From Ignavibacteria bacterium (GTDB lineage Bacteria > Bacteroidota > Ignavibacteria > Tepidaquicellales > Tepidaquicellaceae): DNA of 48,951 bases. The notes under the pieces were generated by a model. That model saw nothing but the letters and a program-made list of their open reading frames with translations, had not been told where the DNA came from and did no database searches. The number at the start of each line of letters is the position of its first letter. Position 1 is the first letter of the stretch. The position numbers and the translations under genes were made by a program. This document shows positions 33,624 through 42,213 of this stretch, piece by piece. The stretch is from the NCBI GenBank assembly GCA_019694675.1, contig JAIBBK010000007.1, positions 1-48,951 on the forward strand, in the 5' to 3' direction.

Positions 33624-36600
33624 ATGAAAACACTCTTCAACACTTTGAATCTGATGATCTTCCTCATGATCATCATAACAGGCACGGCAAATGCAAAATC
33701 CGACTCGCTGCCTTTGGGCGTCACAAGGGATTGGCTTAATTCTCTCACAGATGAGAACGGACAGAAGTTAATGCAGCCCGAAGAAGAAGGCGATGCTTTG
33801 CAGGAGAAATTCTTTACCGGCTTTGCCGCAAGCGATCAGTTCGGATATTCGATATCATCTGCCGGTGACGTGAACAACGACGGATACAGTGATCTAATAG
33901 TCGGCGCGCCATTCAATGATGCCGGAGGATCAAATTCCGGAAGAGCTTACATCTATTACGGTGGCCATGTAATAAACTCGGTTGTTGATGTCGTCTTAAC
34001 AGGACTTGTTGCAGGTGATCAGTTTGGATTATCAGTATCAACAGCGGGCGACGTGAACGGAGACGGTTACAGTGATATAATAGTCGGCGCGCCATTCAAT
34101 GATGCCGGAGGATCAAATTCCGGAAGAGCTTACATATTCTTTGGAGGAAGCTCTATGAACAATGTTGCCGACGTTATTCTGACAGGAGTCGCAGCAAGTG
34201 ATAACTTTGGGGTTTCGGTGTCAACTGCCGGTGATGTGAACGGCGACGGATACAGTGATGTCATTGCCGGGGCTACTGGAAATGATGCGGGAGGAACAAG
34301 CGCAGGAAGGGCGTACATCTATTTCGGGGGGAGTTCGATGAATAATGTTGCAGATGTACTTCTTACAGCAGAAGCTGCATTCGATGCCTTCGGTGGCTCA
34401 GTTGCTAATGCAGGAGATGTAAACGGCGACGGATACGGTGATTTGATAGTCGGAGCAATTGGAAATGATGCCGGAGGAGGAAGCGCCGGAAGGGCTTACA
34501 TTTACTTCGGAGGGAGTTCAATGAATAGTATAGCTGATGTTATCTTGACAGGAGCCGCTGTCTTGGATAATCTCGGCACTTCTGTCTCCACAGCCGGTGA
34601 TGTGAATGGAGACGGTTACAATGATGTTATAGTAGGAGCCTCCGGCAACGATGAAGGAGGAACAGACGCTGGAAGAGCTTACATATATCTTGGAGGAAGC
34701 AGTCTTGACAACGCAGCCGATGTGATAATGACGGGAGTCGCCGGTGATTTTCTTGGAGCCTCTGTATCAATTGCCGGTGATGTGAATGGTGACGGATACA
34801 GTGATGTACTTGCCGGAGCTATCTCCAACAATTCCGGAGGAGAGGATGCAGGAAGAGCTTATGCCTACTTCGGAGGGTTGACTATGGATAACACCGCAGA
34901 TATAGTCCTGACAGGATCAACTGCCTTTGATGCATTCGGCAAATCCGTTTCAACTGCAGGTGACATGAACGGCGACGGATACAGTGATATCATTGCCGGG
35001 GCTACTGGAAATGATGCCGGTGGATCAAGCGCAGGAAGAGTATATCTGTATGATTACTTTATGAAAAATGAAATCATACCGGATCTGTCAATGACAGGTG
35101 AGGCAACAGAAAACTATTTGGGATATTCTGTTTCATCCGCAGGAGATGTGAACGGTGACGGTTATTCTGATGTGATAGTCGGGGCTTTAGGATATTCTTC
35201 ACGCACCGGCAGAGCATTTATCCACTTCGGCGGACCATCAATGGATAATACAGCAGACGTGATAATGACAGGAGAGACTACAAACAACTATTTTGGCGGA
35301 TCAGTCTCTTCAGCCGGCGACATCAACGGTGACGGTTATTCTGATGTGATCGTAGGGGCTCGCGGATATTCTACATTTACCGGCAGAGCATATATATATT
35401 TCGGTGGGGCATCAATGAATAATACTGCAGACGTGACAATGACGGGTGATACAACAAACAACAATTTTGGAAGTTCTGTCTCATCGGCAGGAGATGTCAA
35501 CGGTGACGGTTATTCTGATGTGATAGTCGGGGCTGATGGATATTCTTCAAATACCGGGAGAGCAAATATATATTTCGGAGGAGCATCAATGAATAATACT
35601 GCAGACGTGATAATGACAGGTGAGGCAACATTCAACTATTTTGGATATTCTGTTTCATCTGCTGGAGATATCAACGGTGACGGCTATTCTGATGTGATCA
35701 CAGGGGCTTACGGATATTCTTCATATACCGGCAGATCATATGTGTTCTTTGGTGGAGCTGCTATGAATAGTGTTGCAGACGTTACAATAAACGGAGAATC
35801 GGCTGGAGATAATTTGGGAAATTCTGTCTCTTCTGCAGGTGATGTGAATGCCGATGGGTTTAGCGACGTTGTAGTTGGAGCTTCCGATTATTCTGCTCAG
35901 ACCGGCCGAGCATATGTGTTTTTTGGCGGATCATTTATGAATAATGTTGCAGATGTCATATTTACCGGCGATATGGAGGGATATAACTTGGGAGTCTCTG
36001 CCACTTCGGCAGGTGATGTGAATGACGATGGGTTTAGTGACGTATTAATTGGAGCATCCGGTTATTCTACAAGCACAGGGAGAGCTTATATTCATTTCGG
36101 TGGATTAACAATGGATAATACTCCGGATGTAACAATGACAGGTGAGGCAACCATAGACCAATTTGGAGCTTCTGTCTCATCTGCCGGCGATTTCAACGGT
36201 GACGGCTACTCTGATGTGATTGTCGGCGCTCTGGGATATTCCGGATACACCGGCAGAGCATACATGTATCTGGGATCCGCCATAAGCGCAAAGCCGATCT
36301 TAAATTATGTAAAAGATGTGCCGAATGATCAGGGCGGTTTTGTTGATCTGAAGTGGGCAAGAAGCAGTTATGATGTGATCGGGTCCGACATTATTACTCA
36401 TTATATTGTAGAGAGAAGCGCTCCCCCGATAGGCGGAAATTTTGCCTGGGTGAATGTTGCACAAATACCTTCTAACAAGAATGCCTTCTATTCATATCTG
36501 GCAGCCACACCGTACGACTCGAGCTCGAACTCAAACGGTTCTTTCTTCTTCCGCATTACTGCAAGGACATCAGTTCCGTCGCAATACTGGAGGTCAGCCA

Positions 36601-37445
36601 TCCTTTCCGGACGAAGCACAGATAACATAGCTCCGCTGATGGTATCGCCATTTACAGCCGCGCCGGTTGTGAATAATGTTCTGCTGAACTGGAACAGAAG
36701 CACCTCTCCTGATCTTCTCAACTATGTTCTCTATCGAAGCACATCACCAACGATCGATCCCGGCACAGAACCGGTATTTGCAACCACAACAGACTCGGCT
36801 TACCTTGACACTGTACCATTGAGCGGAGTGTATTACTACTTCATCGTTGCGCAGGACATTCACAATAACAAGAGCCCTGTGGCAGTTGCAGAAAGTCCGA
36901 ACATGACTCTCAATCTTACAGTGTTCATTGAAGGATTTTACAATGCAGGCAGTAATTCACAGGTGAGTGATACAATACAGGTTGAACTGAGAAATTCAAC
37001 AACTCCTTTTGCAGTGGCAGATCAGTCAAAAGCAGTTGTGTCGTCAAACGGAACTGTTCAGCTTAAATTTGGCAATGCTTCAAACGGGAGTTACTACATA
37101 GCCGTGAAGCACAGAAGCAGTATCGAAACATGGAGCGCGGGCACAATAGCGCTGTCGCGCACAACACCCGCAAGCTATGACATTTCAGCATCCGCATCTC
37201 AGGCATTCGGCAGTAACATGATACAGGTTGACACATCTCCGGTTCGCTTCGCCATCTTTGGCGGCGATGTAAATCAGGACGGAACTGTTGATGCAACGGA
37301 TGTGAGCATGATAGACAATGACGCGCAGAACTTCGTCGGAGGATATGTTGTGACGGATCTCACAGGCGATGACTTTGTTGACGGGACTGACTTTGCAATA
37401 GCGGATAACAATGCGGGGAATTTTGTATCAGTGGTCAGACCTTGA
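33624..37445 (+). CDS. Giant secreted FG-GAP protein 2: two seven-bladed propellers, FnIII-like domains, dockerin-like tail
   Basis: A 1273-residue secreted protein. The signal peptide (MKTLFNTLNLMIFLMII then TGTANA) fixes ATG 33624; the frame is open back to 33456, but that part spans hairpins. Residues about 60-886 contain exactly 14 FG-GAP repeats. Repeats 1-7 share the form GNDAGGxSAGRAYIYFGG; repeats 8-14 share the shorter GYSSxTGRAYIYFGG, so each propeller has its own blade type. Two fibronectin III-like domains follow (about 888-1090, DVPNDQGGFVDLKWARSSYD; VVNNVLLNWNRSTSPDL). Then the KHRSSIETWS module (about 1094-1208) and the dockerin-like end (GGDVNQDGTVDATD, TDLTGDDFVDGTD, final VRP). 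Both DxNxDGxxD loops look intact. A calcium-stabilised surface adhesin or structural protein is likely. It is a tandem paralogue of the next gene. Confidence 0.9.
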   Translation: MKTLFNTLNLMIFLMIIITGTANAKSDSLPLGVTRDWLNSLTDENGQKLMQPEEEGDALQEKFFTGFAASDQFGYSISSAGDVNNDGYSDLIVGAPFNDAGGSNSGRAYIYYGGHVINSVVDVVLTGLVAGDQFGLSVSTAGDVNGDGYSDIIVGAPFNDAGGSNSGRAYIFFGGSSMNNVADVILTGVAASDNFGVSVSTAGDVNGDGYSDVIAGATGNDAGGTSAGRAYIYFGGSSMNNVADVLLTAEAAFDAFGGSVANAGDVNGDGYGDLIVGAIGNDAGGGSAGRAYIYFGGSSMNSIADVILTGAAVLDNLGTSVSTAGDVNGDGYNDVIVGASGNDEGGTDAGRAYIYLGGSSLDNAADVIMTGVAGDFLGASVSIAGDVNGDGYSDVLAGAISNNSGGEDAGRAYAYFGGLTMDNTADIVLTGSTAFDAFGKSVSTAGDMNGDGYSDIIAGATGNDAGGSSAGRVYLYDYFMKNEIIPDLSMTGEATENYLGYSVSSAGDVNGDGYSDVIVGALGYSSRTGRAFIHFGGPSMDNTADVIMTGETTNNYFGGSVSSAGDINGDGYSDVIVGARGYSTFTGRAYIYFGGASMNNTADVTMTGDTTNNNFGSSVSSAGDVNGDGYSDVIVGADGYSSNTGRANIYFGGASMNNTADVIMTGEATFNYFGYSVSSAGDINGDGYSDVITGAYGYSSYTGRSYVFFGGAAMNSVADVTINGESAGDNLGNSVSSAGDVNADGFSDVVVGASDYSAQTGRAYVFFGGSFMNNVADVIFTGDMEGYNLGVSATSAGDVNDDGFSDVLIGASGYSTSTGRAYIHFGGLTMDNTPDVTMTGEATIDQFGASVSSAGDFNGDGYSDVIVGALGYSGYTGRAYMYLGSAISAKPILNYVKDVPNDQGGFVDLKWARSSYDVIGSDIITHYIVERSAPPIGGNFAWVNVAQIPSNKNAFYSYLAATPYDSSSNSNGSFFFRITARTSVPSQYWRSAILSGRSTDNIAPLMVSPFTAAPVVNNVLLNWNRSTSPDLLNYVLYRSTSPTIDPGTEPVFATTTDSAYLDTVPLSGVYYYFIVAQDIHNNKSPVAVAESPNMTLNLTVFIEGFYNAGSNSQVSDTIQVELRNSTTPFAVADQSKAVVSSNGTVQLKFGNASNGSYYIAVKHRSSIETWSAGTIALSRTTPASYDISASASQAFGSNMIQVDTSPVRFAIFGGDVNQDGTVDATDVSMIDNDAQNFVGGYVVTDLTGDDFVDGTDFAIADNNAGNFVSVVRP

Positions 37446-37861
37446 GGAGCAATTGTAAATTAAAAATTGAAAATTAAAAATAAAGCAACGAGGTTATTTC
37501 GTTCAGCCCACGATTTTAATCGTGGGCGATTACGGAAAGCAATGCAAAGCACTGAAACAATATCAAACCACCCAGTCCACGACTTCAGTCGCGGGTAGAA
37601 AGTTCAGCCCACGATTCACTCGCGGGCAAGCACGGAAAGCAACCAAGAGTAATGAAACAACATCAAAACACACAGCCCACGATTTTAATCGTGGGCACGA
37701 AGTATCAGAATTCACACAGCCCACGACTTCAGTCGTGGGTAGAAAGTTCAGCCCACGATTCACTCGCGGGCAAAGAAATGCACTCAGCCCGAGACTTTGG
37801 TTGCAGGCAGGAAACCAAACTAAACTTAAAAGTGAAATTATTAAACCAAACCATACAGAGG
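37446..37861. other. Repeat-filled gap between the two tandem FG-GAP genes
   Basis: 416 bases with no gene. It starts with an AT-rich stretch (AAATTAAAAATTGAAAATT), holds six REP-like hairpins (listed separately) linked by a roughly 50-base spacer repeat (CGGAAAGCAA...AATGAAACAA.ATCAAA), and ends with the conserved 5' leader of the FG-GAP 3 gene. Confidence 0.7.
37506..37771. repeat. Cluster of six REP-like palindromes in BIME-like arrangement
   Basis: Hairpins with a core close to GCCCACGAnT(nn)AnTCGTGGGC at 37506-37527, about 37575-37597, 37607-37627, 37675-37696, 37719-37740 and 37751-37771. Several are perfect; others carry one mismatch. The second/third and fifth/sixth form near-identical doublets with the linker TAGAAAGTTCA. 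The remaining gaps share a spacer sequence. This matches the organisation of repetitive extragenic palindromes rather than CRISPR: units are palindromic, spacing is uneven and spacers resemble each other. Confidence 0.85.
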
Positions 37862-40800
37862 ATGAAAACACTCTTCAACACTTTGAAACTGATGATCTTC
37901 CTCATGATCATCATAGCAGGCACGGCAAATGCCAAATCCGACTCGCTGCCTTTAGGCGTCACAAGGGATTGGCTCAATTCGCTCACGAATGAGAACGGAC
38001 AGAAGTTAATGCAGCCCGAAGAAGAGGGCGATGCAATGCAGGAAAGATTCCTTACCGGCTTTGCAGCAAGTGATAACTTCGGAATTTCAGTTTCAACCGC
38101 CGGTGATGTGAATGGAGACGGATACAGTGATCTGATAATCGGAGCACCTCTCAATGATGGAGGAGCGTCAAATGCCGGAAGAGCTTACATCTATTACGGT
38201 GGCGCAATTATCAATTCCGGTGTTGATGTTATTCTTACCGGTCTTACAGCAGGCGATCAGTTTGGATATTCAGTTTCATCAGCAGGCGACGTGAACGGAG
38301 ACGGGTACAGTGATGTGATAGTCGGAGCAAATCTCAATGATGGAGGAGCGTCAAATGCCGGAAGAGCTTATATATACTTTGGAGGAAGCTCTATGAACAA
38401 TGTTGCAGACATAATTCTTACAGGAGCCGCAGCAAGTGATAACTTTGGAACTTCAGTTTCAGCCGCCGGTGATGTGAACGGCGATGGATTTAGTGATGTG
38501 ATTGTGGGAGCAAATCTCAATGATGCGGGAGGAACAAGCGCAGGAAGAGCTTACATATTCTTAGGAGGAAGCTCAATGAACAATGTTGCTGATGTTATTC
38601 TTACAGGAGTTGCAGCAAGTGATAACTTCGGATTTTCCGTTTCAACCGCCGGTGATGTGAACGGCGATGGATACAGTGATGTGATAGCCGGAGCAACCGG
38701 AAATGACGCCGGAGGCACAAATGCAGGAAGAGCATACATATATTTTGGAGGAAGCACAATGAACGATATTGCAGATGTTCTGCTGACCGGAGAAGCTGTA
38801 AGCGATGGGCTTGGAGTATCAGTATCAACAGCGGGAGATGTGAACGGCGACGGTTTCAGTGATGTGATAGTTGGTGCAAATCTGAATGACGCCGGAGGAG
38901 CAGATGCAGGCAGGGCTTATATCTACTTTGGGGGAAGCAGCCCTGACAATACAGCCGATCTGCTTCTGACAGGGGTCGTCGCAGGTGATCGTCTTGGCAG
39001 TTCAGTATCAACAGCCGGTGATGTGAATGGTGACGGATACAGTGATGTCATTGTCGGCGCTATTTTCAATGACGCCGGAGGCTCAAATGCCGGAAGAGCA
39101 TTCATTTTTTTCGGCAGCAGCAATTTGAACAACACTCCGGATTTCTCACTGACAGGAGAAGCAGCTAATGATAACTTCGGATCTTCAGTGTCATTAGCCG
39201 GTGATATGAATGGTGACGGATACAGTGACATTATTGTTGGGGCACTTGCAAATGATGCAGGCGGAACAAATGCCGGAAGGGCATATTTATTCACAAATTC
39301 AATGACAGGAACAGATATCGCCGACGAAATTTTCACTGGCGCAACTGCAGGTGACAATTTTGGAAATGCAATATCATCGGCAGGTGATTTCAACGGGGAT
39401 GGATTTGCTGATATAGCAATCAGCGCATATCAAAATGATGCGGGCGGAATAGACGCGGGAAGAGTGTACATTTACTTTGGAAGTTCTGCACTGGATAATG
39501 TTGCTGATGTTATTCTTACCGGGGCAGCAGCCGGTGATCAGTTTGGATTTTGCATTTCAGTTGCGGGAGATGTTAATGCTGACGGATATACTGATTTGAT
39601 CGTAGGAGCAAACGGCAGTGATTCCGGGGGCACAAATTCTGGAAGGGCATACATATACCTTGGCGAAAGTGTTCCTGATGCAATTCCGGATGTAATAATG
39701 ACCGGCGCAGCTGCTGGAGATGCTTTGGGATTCTCGGTTTCATCGGCAGGAGATTTTAACGGTGACGGTTTCAGTGATGTGATTGTAGGCTCTAACCTTA
39801 GTGATGCATTTTTTACAGACGGGGGAGCAGCCTATATATATTACGGAGGAATCACTATCAACAATGTTGCAGATGTAATCATCCAGCCTACAGGAAGTAA
39901 TGACAGGCTCGGTTACTCAGTTTCTTCGGCGGGTGACGTAAACGGTGACGGATATTCTGATGTAATTGTCGGTGCCTATCTGGACGATAATACTTTCGTA
40001 GATGACGGGAGTGCATTTGTTTACTTTGGGGGAAGTTTGGCCAATAACTTAGCTGATATGAGATTGAAGGGAGAAAACGTTTCTGATCAATTCGGAATTT
40101 CAGTTTCATCCGCGGGAGATGTAAACAATGACGGATACTCTGACATTATTGTGGGAGCAAACGGACATGATTTAGGAGGACAAAATTCGGGAAGTGCTTT
40201 CTTGTACTTCGGGGGATACAATCCGGATATCATTCCGGATTTGATTCTGACAGGTTCATCATCAGGGGACAATTTTGGATGGTCGGTTTCAGAAGCACTT
40301 GATGTAAATGCTGATGGTTATGGTGATATCGTAATCAGCACTCCCTTTAACGATGTAGGTGGTACAGAAGCAGGACGGTGCTATGTATATTTCGGCGGAA
40401 AATCTCCGGATAATATCTCAGATATAATTATGACCGGAGAGGCAAACAGCAATTTCGGATTTGATGTCTCTTCAGCCGGAGACATGAACGGCGACGGATA
40501 CAGTGACATTATTATTGGGGCACTTGCAAATGATGCCGCCGGAACTGATGCAGGAAGAACATATCTTTATTTGTCTTCGTCGCCGTCCGTAAAGCCAATT
40601 TTCAATACATTGAGAGATGTTCCAAATGATCAGGGCGGGCAGATGTTTCTCAAGTGGGCAAGAAGCGGATATGATGTGAATAACTCAAGCACAATAACTG
40701 ACTATATTGTTTACAGAAGTTATCCTCCTTCAGGAGGGCAGTTCTCATGGGAAGCAAGGGCAGTGATTCCTGCAACAAACAGGCCATTCTATACTTTCAC

Positions 40801-41746
40801 GGATAATACTCCATTTGATTCATCTACAGGGAATAGTGGCACGATGTACTATCAGATAATGGCAAGGACATCAAACTCTTCTCAATACTGGCTTTCGGGA
40901 ATCTTATCCGGCCGAAGCATAGACAACATCGCACCGCTGATGGTATCACCGTTTACAGCCGCGCCGGTTGTGAATAATGTTCTGCTGAACTGGAACAGAA
41001 GCACCTCTTCTGATCTTCTCAACTATGTTCTGTATCGAAGCACATCACCGATGATCGATCCCGACACAGAACCTGTATTTGCCACAACAACAGACTCGAC
41101 TTACCTTGACACTGCACCATTGAGCGGTGTGTATTATTACTTCATCGTTGCGCAGGACATTCACAATAACAAGAGCCCTGTCGCAATTGCTGAAAGTCCG
41201 AACATGACACTCAATCTTACAATGTTCATTGAAGGATTTTACAATGCTGGCAGTAATTCACAGGTGAGTGATACAATACAGGTTGAACTGAGAAATTCAA
41301 CAGCTCCTTTTGCAGTGGCAGATCAGTCAAAAGCAGTTGTATCGTCAAACGGAACTGTTCAGCTTAAATTTGGCAATGCTTCAAACGGAAGTTACTACAT
41401 AGCCGTTAAGCACAGAAGCAGTATTGAAACATGGAGTGCGGGCACAATAGCGCTGTCGCGCACAACGCCTGCAAACTACGACATCTCAGCATCCTCATCG
41501 CAGGCATTCGGAAGTAACATGATACAGGTTGACACATCCCCGGTTCGCTTCGCCATCTTTGGCGGTGATGTAAATCAGGACGGAACTGTTGATGCAACGG
41601 ATGTGAGCATGATAGACAATGACGCGCAGAACTTCGTCGGAGGATATGTTGTGACGGATCTCACAGGCGATGACTTTGTTGACGGGACTGACTTTGCGAT
41701 AGCGGATAACAATGCGGGGAATTTTGTATCAGTGGTCAGACCCTGA
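37862..41746 (+). CDS. Giant secreted FG-GAP protein 3: two seven-bladed propellers, FnIII-like domains, dockerin-like tail
   Basis: A 1294-residue secreted protein and tandem paralogue of the preceding gene. The signal peptide (MKTLFNTLKLMIFLMII then AGTANA) fixes ATG 37862; an open frame back to 37652 runs through REP hairpins and is rejected. Fourteen FG-GAP repeats span about 60-906; unlike in FG-GAP 2, the blades of the second half keep the longer form with NDAGG-like loops but vary more (YLDDNTFVDDG, NLSDAFFTDGG). Repeat 13 has LDVNADGYGD, a changed first residue. FnIII-like domains (about 907-1110), the KHRSSIETWS module and the dockerin-like tail (about 1231-1294) follow. From about 40940 to the stop the DNA is nearly identical to the end of FG-GAP 2, without indels. 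Confidence 0.9.
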   Translation: MKTLFNTLKLMIFLMIIIAGTANAKSDSLPLGVTRDWLNSLTNENGQKLMQPEEEGDAMQERFLTGFAASDNFGISVSTAGDVNGDGYSDLIIGAPLNDGGASNAGRAYIYYGGAIINSGVDVILTGLTAGDQFGYSVSSAGDVNGDGYSDVIVGANLNDGGASNAGRAYIYFGGSSMNNVADIILTGAAASDNFGTSVSAAGDVNGDGFSDVIVGANLNDAGGTSAGRAYIFLGGSSMNNVADVILTGVAASDNFGFSVSTAGDVNGDGYSDVIAGATGNDAGGTNAGRAYIYFGGSTMNDIADVLLTGEAVSDGLGVSVSTAGDVNGDGFSDVIVGANLNDAGGADAGRAYIYFGGSSPDNTADLLLTGVVAGDRLGSSVSTAGDVNGDGYSDVIVGAIFNDAGGSNAGRAFIFFGSSNLNNTPDFSLTGEAANDNFGSSVSLAGDMNGDGYSDIIVGALANDAGGTNAGRAYLFTNSMTGTDIADEIFTGATAGDNFGNAISSAGDFNGDGFADIAISAYQNDAGGIDAGRVYIYFGSSALDNVADVILTGAAAGDQFGFCISVAGDVNADGYTDLIVGANGSDSGGTNSGRAYIYLGESVPDAIPDVIMTGAAAGDALGFSVSSAGDFNGDGFSDVIVGSNLSDAFFTDGGAAYIYYGGITINNVADVIIQPTGSNDRLGYSVSSAGDVNGDGYSDVIVGAYLDDNTFVDDGSAFVYFGGSLANNLADMRLKGENVSDQFGISVSSAGDVNNDGYSDIIVGANGHDLGGQNSGSAFLYFGGYNPDIIPDLILTGSSSGDNFGWSVSEALDVNADGYGDIVISTPFNDVGGTEAGRCYVYFGGKSPDNISDIIMTGEANSNFGFDVSSAGDMNGDGYSDIIIGALANDAAGTDAGRTYLYLSSSPSVKPIFNTLRDVPNDQGGQMFLKWARSGYDVNNSSTITDYIVYRSYPPSGGQFSWEARAVIPATNRPFYTFTDNTPFDSSTGNSGTMYYQIMARTSNSSQYWLSGILSGRSIDNIAPLMVSPFTAAPVVNNVLLNWNRSTSSDLLNYVLYRSTSPMIDPDTEPVFATTTDSTYLDTAPLSGVYYYFIVAQDIHNNKSPVAIAESPNMTLNLTMFIEGFYNAGSNSQVSDTIQVELRNSTAPFAVADQSKAVVSSNGTVQLKFGNASNGSYYIAVKHRSSIETWSAGTIALSRTTPANYDISASSSQAFGSNMIQVDTSPVRFAIFGGDVNQDGTVDATDVSMIDNDAQNFVGGYVVTDLTGDDFVDGTDFAIADNNAGNFVSVVRP

Positions 41747-41880
41747 ATAGCAAATATTGAATTGAGAGTTATGAATTGAGAGTTGAGATATGATGCAGCA
41801 AGATTATTTCGTGCGGCCCACGATTCACTCGTGGGCAAGCATGGAAAGCAAGCAAAAGTAATGTAACAACATCAAATCTC
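41747..41880 (+). repeat. Composite downstream repeat, copy 1
   Basis: AATAGCAAAT + two GAATTGAGAGTT units + TGATGCAGCAAGA + REP hairpin GCCCACGA-TTCAC-TCGTGGGC (41816-41836) + GCAAGCAnGGAAAGCAA...AACATCAAAT. The same order recurs directly after the beta-helix gene (47942-48070), so it is a roughly 130-bp direct repeat tied to the 3' ends of dockerin genes. The spacer part also occurs at 37628-37680. Confidence 0.75.
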
Positions 41881-41892
41881 TCAGCACACGGT

Positions 41893-42049
41893 TTTCCCAA
41901 GCGCCTGATTAGGAAGGCTGATCTGCATCTACCAACCCTCTCTTTCCCAATCCCCTGCTTGTGAAAGCTGGTCTATATCTACCAACCCTCTCTTTCCCAA
42001 GCCCCCAGTCTGTCCGAAAACAATCAAGAGCTTTCCCAAGCTGGGGCTA
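41893..42049 (+). repeat. 50-bp tandem repeat plus hairpin-bearing extension
   Basis: TTTCCCAA begins units at 41893, 41943 and 41993 (period exactly 50). Units one and two share CTACCAACCCTCTC. Unit three continues into GCCCCCAGTCTGTCCG...AAGCTGGGGCT, whose ends (AGCCCCcAG / CTGGGGCT) can pair. A dispersed copy with the same extension lies at about 44367-44455. Confidence 0.75.
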
Positions 42050-42213
42050 ATGACAGAAGTTCTGCAATTGACATTCACTGATTCTCTCATGGTCATTGCA
42101 TTTTACTGCGGATAAGAAATATTGCATTGTCTGCTGATGTTTTGATGATTAAGTTGATTGCAGGTACAGTGTTTGAGTGATGAATTCTTGTACTCAGAAA
42201 TTCGCATACAGTT

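Larger units (their letters stand above)
41747..42213. other. Repeat-rich gap after FG-GAP 3
   Basis: 467 bases with no gene. In order: GAATTGAGAGTT repeats (41757-41790), one perfect REP-like hairpin (41816-41836) with its conserved spacer (to about 41880), a 50-bp tandem repeat (41893-42049), then about 160 AT-rich bases before ATG 42214. Confidence 0.7.

Noticed and set aside
37506..37771. CRISPR array between the FG-GAP genes
   Set aside because: The repeats are palindromic, unevenly spaced and mismatched, the spacers resemble one another, and no cas gene is in view. REP/BIME-like elements explain it.
37652..37861. N-terminal extension of the FG-GAP 3 gene
   Set aside because: The stretch is made of REP palindromes and spacer repeats; the signal peptide starts at 37862, as in the paralogue.
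37652..39393. Antisense frames within the FG-GAP genes
   Set aside because: They repeat with the period of the FG-GAP repeats and are by-products of the repeated coding strand.
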